DNA of 64,000 bases. Origin: Novosphingobium sp. ZN18A2 (GTDB taxonomy: Bacteria > Pseudomonadota > Alphaproteobacteria > Sphingomonadales > Sphingomonadaceae). The translations under genes were made by a program, and so were the position numbers. The DNA lies in contig NZ_CP136651.1 in the NCBI RefSeq assembly GCF_036784765.1, positions 2,294,001 through 2,358,000 on the forward strand, read 5' to 3'. Below the pieces are notes generated by a model that was not told the origin of the DNA, did not search any database, and saw only the letters and a program-made list of their open reading frames with translations. This document shows positions 28,262-35,547 of this stretch, piece by piece; positions within the stretch are counted from its first letter, which is position 1, and each line of letters opens with the position of its first letter.

Positions 28262-29466
28262 GTGCAGAACTGACAATCGGTTTCCTGCCGCTGGTCGATG
28301 CGTGCCTGCCTATCCTGGCGCGCGAACACGGTTTCGCGGAGGAAGAGGGGCTTTCGCTCCGGTTGGTAAAGGACATGAGTTGGGCGACCGTTCTGGACCG
28401 CCTGCTCTACGGTCATTCGGATGCTGCGCACCTTCTGGCCCCGTTGGCCATCGCTGCCACTCTGGGCCGTGGGCGGCCCGCGCAGCCGCTTTCGGTTCCC
28501 ATGGTGCTGGGTCTGAACGGCAATGCGATCACGTTGCACCCCGACATCGCCGACCGCATTGCCCCGAAAGGCGCACTGGCCGACCCGGCCGAAGCAGGCG
28601 CTGCGCTGGCGATTGTAGCAAAGCAGCGCAAGGACGCCGGACAACCCCTGCGCTTTGGCGTAGTGCATCGCTATTCCAGCCACAACTATATGCTGCGTTA
28701 CTGGCTGGCCGCTTGCAGCATCCGCCCGGACCGGGACGTGGAAATCGAGATTGTCCCACCTCCCTTCTGCGCCGATGCGCTCGAGGCGGGAGAGGTCGAC
28801 GGAATTTGCGTGGGCGAACCGTGGAACAGCGTCGCGGTTGAGCGTGGCGCGGGCCGTATCGTGCTTGTGACCGCCCAGATCTGGCGGCGCGGCGTGGAAA
28901 AAGTGCTCGCCTTGCGTGAGCCGACGCTCGATGCGCGGCGCAGCGAGGTCGAGGCGCTTGTCCGTGCGCTGGTCCGCACCGCGGCGCACTTCGTCGACCC
29001 TGAAAACTGGGAGGCCAATGCGGCGATCCTGGCGCGTCCGGAATACCTTGACGGTGATGCGGTTCTGATCCGTCGGGCGATTTCGGACCACCCCCTGCTG
29101 GCAAGGGGCGAGCCGCCGTTCCACGTACCGGATTTCATGTTCCAGTACCGGGAGGCCGCGACCTTTCCATGGGTTAGCCAGGCCGAGTGGCTCTATACCC
29201 AGATGCTGCGCTGGGACGCGCTGCCCTTCGATCCGGAGGAAGCGCGCCGGGCAGCGGCAGTATTCCGTCCCGATGTCTACCGCAGCGCACTAACGGGCAG
29301 CGGAGAGCCGTTGCCGGGGGCAAGTTCGAAGGTCGAAGGCAGCCTTTCCGGCCCGACCTCGGTCGGCACGCAGCAAGGTGAAATAACGTTGGAAAGCAAT
29401 CGCTTCTTTGACGGGAAGATGTTCGATCCGACACATCTAGACCGGTATCTGGCAAGTCTTCCCTGA
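28258..29466 (+). CDS. nasS: nitrate/nitrite sensor NasS (NrtA-like, cytoplasmic)
   Basis: 402 residues, TTG start overlapping the nasT stop. A periplasmic-binding-protein fold of the NrtA/CmpA family (LTIGFLPLVDACLPILA, LKD/MSWATVLDRLLYG, VLGLNGNAITL, GVVHRYSSHNYMLRYWLA, DGICVGEPWNSVA) but without signal peptide or lipobox, so it stays in the cytoplasm. In known systems NasS holds NasT inactive and releases it on binding nitrate or nitrite. Pairing with the exported paralogue encoded downstream shows sensor and transporter arose from one family. Confidence 0.93.
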   Translation: MSAELTIGFLPLVDACLPILAREHGFAEEEGLSLRLVKDMSWATVLDRLLYGHSDAAHLLAPLAIAATLGRGRPAQPLSVPMVLGLNGNAITLHPDIADRIAPKGALADPAEAGAALAIVAKQRKDAGQPLRFGVVHRYSSHNYMLRYWLAACSIRPDRDVEIEIVPPPFCADALEAGEVDGICVGEPWNSVAVERGAGRIVLVTAQIWRRGVEKVLALREPTLDARRSEVEALVRALVRTAAHFVDPENWEANAAILARPEYLDGDAVLIRRAISDHPLLARGEPPFHVPDFMFQYREAATFPWVSQAEWLYTQMLRWDALPFDPEEARRAAAVFRPDVYRSALTGSGEPLPGASSKVEGSLSGPTSVGTQQGEITLESNRFFDGKMFDPTHLDRYLASLP

Positions 29467-29702
29467 GGCCACCCATCGACAAATTTCATGTTGCAACGCA
29501 AAAAGGGGCTTGCCGTCCGATCGGCGAATCGCTTACTCATCAGGCGAACGCAGGAGGCGCTTCCCAAAGTCGGGAAGGCAAATCGCCACCTTCGCTGACT
29601 TCAACATTGCGTGGCAACGTCGCCGCCCGATCTGGTTCCTTCCGGGACCAAGTCGAGGCGGCTTTTTTTCGTGTTGTCCGCGCGCTGAAACGAGGACGGG
29701 TA
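29467..29702 (+). promoter_or_regulatory. NasT-responsive leader of the nitrate transporter operon
   Basis: Contains two hairpins with 6-nt loops: TTGCCG/CGGCGA around TCCGAT (29510-29527; G at loop position 4) and CTTCCC/GGGAAG around AAAGTC (29560-29577; A at 1 and G at 4, the ANTAR target rule), then a terminator. The block GCGTGGCAACG before the terminator recurs in the nirB leader. NasT binding should allow read-through into nrtA. Confidence 0.85.
29622..29669 (+). terminator. attenuator terminator in the nitrate-transporter leader
   Basis: GCCGCC/GGCGGC outer stem with an inner GGTTCC-TTCC-GGGACC hairpin, followed by seven T. It ends 34 nt before the binding-protein start and is the decision point for NasT antitermination. 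Confidence 0.9.
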
Positions 29703-31130
29703 ATGAGCGGCAGGACCACCTTCGGAATCGACCGGCGCGGAATGATCGCGGTGCTGCTGGCGGGCGTTGCGCTGGCAAGCTGCGGCAAGGGGCAAAAGAC
29801 GCCCGAAAGCAGCGCGGCGGTTGCCGCATCGCCCAATGGTGGGGTGGAAAAGCCCGTTCTGAAGCTGGGCTTCATCAAGCTGACCGACATGGCCCCGTTG
29901 GCCATCGCCAAGGAAAAGGGTTTCTTCGCGCAAGAAGGCCTGAACGTGACGCTGGAACCGCAGGCGAACTGGAAAGTGCTGCTCGACGGCGTGATCGGCG
30001 GCCAGCTTGACGGTGCGCACATGCTGGCGGGCCAGCCGCTTGCCGCGACGCTGGGCATGGGCACCAAGGCAGACCTGATCGCGCCGCTCAGCCTCGACCT
30101 CAACGGCAATGCCATCACCGTGTCGAACGGCGTGTGGCAACAGATCGCCCCTTCCCTGCCCAAAGGCGCCGACGGCAAACCGCAACACCCGATTTCGGCC
30201 AGCACGCTTGCCCCGGTGGTCGCCAGCTACAAGATGCGCGGCAAGCCGTTCAAGATGGGCATGGTCTTCCCGGTCAGCACGCACAACTATTACCTCCGGT
30301 ACTGGCTGGCGGCGGGTGGCTTGAATCCCGGCTATTACCAGCCGGGCGGGGTTTCCGGCACAACCGATGCGCAAGTGCAGCTTTCCGTAACGCCGCCGCC
30401 GCAGATGCCTGCCACGCTGGAGGCGGGCACCATTGACGGATATTGCGTGGGCGAGCCGTGGAACCAGGCGGCGGTGCAGAAGAAGATCGGCGTGCCGGTC
30501 ATCACCGACGACGAGATCTGGCATAACAACCCGGAGAAGGTCTTCGGGATGCGCAAGGATTTCGCGGAGAAATATCCCAGGACCACCGAAGCGCTGCTGC
30601 GCGCGATCATCAAGGCACAGCAATGGCTTGATGCCGACAATGGCAAGAACCGCGCCGAAGCGGTGAAAATTCTCAGCCAGCCGAACTATGTCGGCGCCGA
30701 TCCGCAAGTGATTGCCGCATCGATGACGGGCAAGTTCACGTTTGAGCCGGGCGATACGCGCAGCGCGCAGGGCTTCAACATCTTCTTCGACAAATATGCC
30801 GGATACCCGTTCTATTCGGACGCGGTGTGGTTCCTCACGCAGATGCGCCGCTGGGGCCAGATCCCGGTCGACCATCCGGATCAGTGGTATTTCGATGCAG
30901 CCAAGTCCGTCTATCGGCCCGACCTATATCTGACGGCGGCCAAAAGCCTCGCCGAAAAAGGCGTGATCCCGGCTGCCGCGATCCCCAAGACCGACGGTTT
31001 CAAGCCGGTCGACAACGGGTTCATCGACCACGTCCCCTACGACGGCAAGAAGCCCAACGCATACCTCGCCAAGTTCAGGATCGGACTGAAGCAGGGCCAG
31101 AAGGTCACCGCTTCGGGCGTGACGGGCTGA
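29703..31130 (+). CDS. nrtA: nitrate ABC transporter substrate-binding lipoprotein (NrtA-like)
   Basis: 475 residues; ATG 29703 after GAGGACGGG. Signal region IDRRGMIAVLLAG with twin Arg and lipobox LASC, so an exported, possibly Tat-dependent lipoprotein. Binding-fold motifs parallel NasS: LGFIKLTDMAPLAIAKEKG, NGNAITVSNGVW, VFPVSTHNYYLRYWLAAGG and IDGYCVGEPWNQA. It captures nitrate/nitrite in the periplasm for the permease and ATPase encoded next. Expression depends on read-through of the preceding terminator. Confidence 0.93.
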   Translation: MSGRTTFGIDRRGMIAVLLAGVALASCGKGQKTPESSAAVAASPNGGVEKPVLKLGFIKLTDMAPLAIAKEKGFFAQEGLNVTLEPQANWKVLLDGVIGGQLDGAHMLAGQPLAATLGMGTKADLIAPLSLDLNGNAITVSNGVWQQIAPSLPKGADGKPQHPISASTLAPVVASYKMRGKPFKMGMVFPVSTHNYYLRYWLAAGGLNPGYYQPGGVSGTTDAQVQLSVTPPPQMPATLEAGTIDGYCVGEPWNQAAVQKKIGVPVITDDEIWHNNPEKVFGMRKDFAEKYPRTTEALLRAIIKAQQWLDADNGKNRAEAVKILSQPNYVGADPQVIAASMTGKFTFEPGDTRSAQGFNIFFDKYAGYPFYSDAVWFLTQMRRWGQIPVDHPDQWYFDAAKSVYRPDLYLTAAKSLAEKGVIPAAAIPKTDGFKPVDNGFIDHVPYDGKKPNAYLAKFRIGLKQGQKVTASGVTG

Positions 31131-31155
31131 CACAGACAATTCCCGGAGACTTGAA

Positions 31156-32229
31156 ATGGCAACCGCCTACGCAGAGATCCTTGACGAAGAACCCGCAACG
31201 ATGACGGCGACCGAACCCGCTGCCCCGGCGAGCGCGCCGGCAAAGGTCGACAGCCAGCAATCCGGCGCGTCCGGTCCGGTCGGCAATGCGCTTGCTGCTC
31301 TTGCCACCGGTTTGCGCAAATTCGCGAAGGGCTTGCTGGCCCCGACGCTGGGCATCCTTGCCTTCCTGGGGCTTTGGGCGGTGCTCGCACCGCAAGTGCA
31401 GACTTCGCTTGGCGCATTGCCGGGGCCGGTCGAGGTCGCGGAACAAGGCGTCGTATTGTTCGAGGAATGGCAGGCCTCGCGCGAACAGGCGGCGGAGTTC
31501 TATGCCGCGCAGGACGCGCGCAACGAAGCTGCGATTGCCGCTGGCAACCCGCAAGCGGTGCAGCACTTTGACTATGCCGGCGCACCGACCTTCGTCAGCC
31601 AGGTGTTCACGTCGCTGGAAACCGTCGCGCTCGGCTTCTTGCTTGCGACGATTGTCGCGGTGCCGATCGGGCTCGCCTGCGGGCTTTCGCCGGTACTCAA
31701 CGCCGCGATCAACCCTCTGGTGCAAGTGATGAAACCGGTAAGCCCCCTCGCCTGGCTGCCGATCGTGACGATGATCGTCTCGGCCACGATCACCAGCACA
31801 GACCCGATGCTTGCCAAGAGCTTCGTGATTTCCGCAGTCGTCGTCACCCTGTGCTCGCTTTGGCCCACGCTGATCAACACCGCGGTCGGCACGGCTTCCA
31901 TCGACAAGGACCTGATGAACGTCGGCCGCGTGCTCAAGCTGGGGTGGTTCGCGAAGCTGACCAAGCTCGTACTGCCATCGACGCTACCCTATATCTTTAC
32001 CGGCATGCGGTTGTCGCTGGGCGTGGGCTGGATGGTGCTGATCGCGGCAGAAATGCTCGCGCAGAACCCCGGCCTCGGCAAGTTCGTGTGGGACGAATTC
32101 CAGAACGGCAGTTCGCAAAGCCTTGCGCGGATCATGTTCGCGGTGATCGTGATCGGCCTGATCGGCTTCGCGCTCGACCGGCTGATGATGGCCCTTGAAT
32201 CACTCGCTAACCATAATCACGCGATCTGA
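31156..32229 (+). CDS. nrtB: nitrate ABC transporter permease (NrtB-like)
   Basis: 357 residues. A 60-residue Ala/Pro-rich cytoplasmic head is followed by a first helix (LAPTLGILAFLGLWAVLAP), a periplasmic loop (about 75-140) and five further helices of the BPD_transp_1 fold. The cytoplasmic coupling loop MNVGRVLKLGWFAKLTKLVLPSTLPYIFTG holds the EAA-type motif that contacts the ATPase. Typical for NrtB/TauC-class importers. Gene spacing of 25 nt after nrtA and 11 nt before the ATPase gene fits one operon. Confidence 0.93.
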   Translation: MATAYAEILDEEPATMTATEPAAPASAPAKVDSQQSGASGPVGNALAALATGLRKFAKGLLAPTLGILAFLGLWAVLAPQVQTSLGALPGPVEVAEQGVVLFEEWQASREQAAEFYAAQDARNEAAIAAGNPQAVQHFDYAGAPTFVSQVFTSLETVALGFLLATIVAVPIGLACGLSPVLNAAINPLVQVMKPVSPLAWLPIVTMIVSATITSTDPMLAKSFVISAVVVTLCSLWPTLINTAVGTASIDKDLMNVGRVLKLGWFAKLTKLVLPSTLPYIFTGMRLSLGVGWMVLIAAEMLAQNPGLGKFVWDEFQNGSSQSLARIMFAVIVIGLIGFALDRLMMALESLANHNHAI

Positions 32230-32240
32230 GGGAGGCAGCG

Positions 32241-33917
32241 ATGCAACCGATCCTTTCGCTTTCCGGCGTCACCAAAAGCTACGAAGGCAAGACCGGCGGT
32301 GTTACCGAAGTGCTTGGCGGCATTGACCTGGAAGTTCGCGAAGGCGAATTCATCGCGGTCCTCGGCTTTTCGGGTGCGGGCAAGACGACGCTGATCTCTG
32401 CCATTGCCGGATTGATAGAACCCGATGCGGGTGAAATCCTGCTGCACGACGAACCTGTGAACGGGCCGGCGCGCGACCGGGGGCTGGTGTTCCAGTCCTA
32501 TTCGCTGTTCCCGTGGCTGACGGTCGGCCAGAACGTCGCGCTGGCGGTCGATGCCGTGCACAAGGACCGGTCGCGGGCCGAGCGCGCCGCTCTGGTGCGC
32601 CAGAAAGTGGACCTCGTCGGCCTTGGACACGCGATGGACCGCAAGCCCGCCCAGCTTTCCGGCGGCATGCGCCAGCGCGTTTCGGTTGCCCGCGCCCTGG
32701 CGATGGAGCCGGAAATCCTGCTGCTCGACGAACCGCTATCCGCGCTTGACGCGCTGACCCGCGCCAAGTTGCAGGACGAGATCGAACGAATTCGCGAGGA
32801 GGAAAAAAGAACCATCATCCTCGTGACCAACGACGTCGACGAAGCGCTGCTGCTTGCCGATCGCGTGGCCGTGCTCACCCCCGCCCCGGCCGCGCGGATC
32901 GGCCGGGTGTTCGACGTCGCCCTGCCGCGCCCGCGTGAACGCGAAACGATGAACGACGATCCGGCTTTCAAGAGCTTGCGCAACGCGATTGTCGGCTATC
33001 TCGCATCGCTCAACGCGGGCGCGGCCTCAGCCGAAAAATCGGGAGAACTGCCCAACGTCACGCCGCTGGACCTCGCGCCGCCGCCCAAGGCCTATCGCGA
33101 TGCGCAAGCCGCCGGTGTCGAGCGGCGCTATCTGGAGTTCTACAACCTCCACAAGGTTTATCCCTCGCCCAAGGGGCCGCTGACCGTGGTGGAGGACTTC
33201 AACCTGCTGATGGACAAGGGTGAGTTCGTCTCGCTCATCGGTCATTCGGGATGCGGCAAATCGACCGTGCTTACGATGGCGGCAGGGCTGAACGAGATCA
33301 GCAAGGGCGGCATTGTGCTCGACAACCGAGAGATCGACGTGGCCGGGCCGGACAAGGCGGTGGTGTTCCAGGCACCCAGCCTGATGCCCTGGCTCACCGC
33401 GCGGCAGAACGTCGCGCTGGGCGTCGAACGGGTCTATCCGCATGCCGGCAAGTCCGAACGCGGCGACATCGTCGATTACTATCTGGATCGCGTCGGGCTT
33501 GGCGACGCAAAGGACAAGATGGCGGCGGAAATGTCCAACGGCATGCGCCAGCGCGTGGGCATCGCCCGCGCCTTTGCGCTCAGCCCGCGATTGCTGCTGC
33601 TCGACGAGCCGTTCGGGATGCTCGACAGCCTTACCCGCTGGGACTTGCAGGATGTGCTGGTCGAAGTGTGGAACCGCACCAAGGTCACCGCGATCATGGT
33701 TACGCACGATGTCGACGAAGCGATCCTGCTGGCGGATCGCGTGGTGATGATGACCAACGGGCCGCGCGCCACGATCGGCAAGGTGCTGAAAATTGACCTG
33801 CCGCGCCCGCGCGACCGCAAGGCGCTGCTCGAACATCCGGACTTCTATGCCTACCGCCAGGAAGTGCTACATTTCCTGGCCGAATACGACCACGGACCCA
33901 GCGCGAAGGCGGCCTGA
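32241..33917 (+). CDS. nrtD: nitrate ABC transporter ATPase with two fused nucleotide-binding domains
   Basis: 558 residues, two complete ABC domains joined by a linker of about 55 residues. Domain 1: Walker A GFSGAGKT (42-49), signature LSGGMRQR (139-146), DEPLSALD, but Asn197 in LVTNDVDEA where the switch His belongs. Domain 2: Walker A GHSGCGKS (334-341), signature changed to MSNGMRQR, DEPFGMLD, normal switch His in MVTHDVDEA. In a head-to-tail dimer this gives one consensus and one degenerate ATP site. Cyanobacterial systems encode NrtC and NrtD separately; there is no NrtC-type binding domain here. It powers nitrate uptake with nrtA and nrtB. Confidence 0.92.
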   Translation: MQPILSLSGVTKSYEGKTGGVTEVLGGIDLEVREGEFIAVLGFSGAGKTTLISAIAGLIEPDAGEILLHDEPVNGPARDRGLVFQSYSLFPWLTVGQNVALAVDAVHKDRSRAERAALVRQKVDLVGLGHAMDRKPAQLSGGMRQRVSVARALAMEPEILLLDEPLSALDALTRAKLQDEIERIREEEKRTIILVTNDVDEALLLADRVAVLTPAPAARIGRVFDVALPRPRERETMNDDPAFKSLRNAIVGYLASLNAGAASAEKSGELPNVTPLDLAPPPKAYRDAQAAGVERRYLEFYNLHKVYPSPKGPLTVVEDFNLLMDKGEFVSLIGHSGCGKSTVLTMAAGLNEISKGGIVLDNREIDVAGPDKAVVFQAPSLMPWLTARQNVALGVERVYPHAGKSERGDIVDYYLDRVGLGDAKDKMAAEMSNGMRQRVGIARAFALSPRLLLLDEPFGMLDSLTRWDLQDVLVEVWNRTKVTAIMVTHDVDEAILLADRVVMMTNGPRATIGKVLKIDLPRPRDRKALLEHPDFYAYRQEVLHFLAEYDHGPSAKAA

Positions 33918-34064
33918 ACCGCTCGCACCAGCCGCGCGGCAATGGTGCCGTCCGGCAAGAGAGGATTGCCGATAGATCCGCGCGCACCTTGCGCGCTTTG
34001 CGGCGGGCAATGGCGCCTGCCCTCCATGCTTACCGGAGCAATCCCGCTCCGCAAGGGGGACCAC

Positions 34065-35315
34065 ATGCGCCATACCGTTTTCACGCTTGCCGCCGTTTCG
34101 ACCATCGCCATCGCCGCGCCCGCCCATGCGAAAGCAGGCGACCCGGTCGCCATCGGCGGCGGGTTCTCGCTTGACCCGATGCTGAACGCGCGGCTGCGTT
34201 ATGAAGCGGTCGACCAGCCTGCCACCGATGCCGATGCGGTAACGCTGCGTCTGCGATCCGGCTTCGAACTGAAGCACGCGCCCTCGCACCTGTCCGCACT
34301 TGCGGAAGCCGAAGCGACGCTGGGCATCGTGAACGATTACAACGCCTTTCCCTTCGCCATCGCCGACAGCCAGCGCCGCACCGGATATTCGGTCGTGGCC
34401 GACCCGATGAACGTCGAACTCAACCGGCTGCAAATCCAGTACAAGACGAGGGCCGTTGCGCTGACAGTCGGGCGCCAGCGCATCAACCTCGACGATCAGC
34501 GCTGGGTGGGTTCGGTCGGCTGGCGGCAGAACGAGCAGACCTTCGACGCGGTGCGCGGCGAAGTGAACTTCGGGCCGGTGTCGCTCGACGGCACTTATTC
34601 GATAAGCCAGCGCACGATCTTCGGCACAGACGCCGGGCCACGCATGGCCTATGGCGGAGACTTCGTGTTCCTTGGCGCGGGGGTCAAGGCGGGGCCGGTG
34701 CAGGTCAAGGGTTTCGCCTACCTGCTCGATTACGACGAAGCGTTTTTCTACGCCAGCAGCACGCAGACATATGGTCTGCGTGCCACAACTGCGCTGCCGC
34801 TGGGCAAGGGGATAAAGCTCTCGCTGGCGGGAAGCTATGCGCGCCAATCGAATTACGGCACCAATCCGTTCACCTATTCGGCCGACTATATCGCCGCCGA
34901 TGCAGGGCTGGCTTTCGGCTCCGTAGCGCTGACCGGCGGCTATGAGAAACTGGGCGCGGACAACGGCCGCGCGGTGCAATCGCCGATGGCGACGCTGCAC
35001 AAGTTCAACGGCTGGGCGGACGTGTTCCTGACAACTCCGCAGACTCCAAGCTATGCCGGCCTGCAAGACTATCACGGCGGCCTGTCATGGAAGGCACCCA
35101 AGTCGCTGAAGGCGCTGCCCGGTCTGAACGCTGCGGTGATCTGGCACAGCTTCGATAGCGACACCGGCAGTGTTCCCTACGGCACAGAGTGGGACGCGAG
35201 CGTCGGCTTCAGGCTCGGCCCGGTAGGACTTCTGGCGAAATACGCCAACTACAACGCGAGGGACTTCGGAGCGGATACGAAGAAGTTCTGGCTTCAGGCG
35301 GAGATCGCCTATTGA
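34065..35315 (+). CDS. outer-membrane beta-barrel protein (alginate-export/porin-like)
   Basis: 416 residues. ATG 34065 after AAGGGGGACC gives a signal peptide cut after APAHA. The rest alternates short polar turns with amphipathic strands (VTLRLRSGFELKH, NRLQIQYKTRAVALTVGRQRINLDDQRWVGS) and ends in Tyr (AEIAY), as for a barrel. The segment GRQRINLDDQRWVG is typical of the alginate-export family of porin-like proteins. Placed after the nitrate transporter and before nirB, it may let nitrate or nitrite through the outer membrane; this is inference from context. Confidence 0.8.
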   Translation: MRHTVFTLAAVSTIAIAAPAHAKAGDPVAIGGGFSLDPMLNARLRYEAVDQPATDADAVTLRLRSGFELKHAPSHLSALAEAEATLGIVNDYNAFPFAIADSQRRTGYSVVADPMNVELNRLQIQYKTRAVALTVGRQRINLDDQRWVGSVGWRQNEQTFDAVRGEVNFGPVSLDGTYSISQRTIFGTDAGPRMAYGGDFVFLGAGVKAGPVQVKGFAYLLDYDEAFFYASSTQTYGLRATTALPLGKGIKLSLAGSYARQSNYGTNPFTYSADYIAADAGLAFGSVALTGGYEKLGADNGRAVQSPMATLHKFNGWADVFLTTPQTPSYAGLQDYHGGLSWKAPKSLKALPGLNAAVIWHSFDSDTGSVPYGTEWDASVGFRLGPVGLLAKYANYNARDFGADTKKFWLQAEIAY

Positions 35316-35547
35316 ACGCAAGACCGGCCCGGCGTGCTGCACTGCAAAAAACGGCTTGCCGCCGCCGGGCCGAATCGGTTACTCTTCAATCAACGCGAAT
35401 TGCGACGCTCGTCCACTGGAGGACGAAACGGCCGCCGCAGTCGCGACCAGACTTACAACGCGTGGCAACGAAGCCGCCCGTACCCGTCCCGCAAGGGACC
35501 GGTTGCGAGGCGGCTTTTTCGTATGCGCGCGAGACACGGAGGCAGAC
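35316..35547 (+). promoter_or_regulatory. NasT-responsive leader of the nirBD-nasA operon
   Basis: Homologous to the transporter leader. The hexaloop hairpin TCGTCC-ACTGGA-GGACGA (35409-35426) has loop A1 and G4. GGCTTGCCG...CGAATCGGTTACTC upstream and GCGTGGCAACG downstream are shared with the first leader. The first hairpin is less clear here. A terminator follows. Confidence 0.85.
35473..35519 (+). terminator. attenuator terminator in the nirB leader
   Basis: Outer GCCGCC/GGCGGC stem, inner GTCCC-GCAA-GGGAC hairpin with a GNRA-type tetraloop, then five T. Ends 29 nt before the nirB start; same outer stem as the transporter attenuator. Confidence 0.9.
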
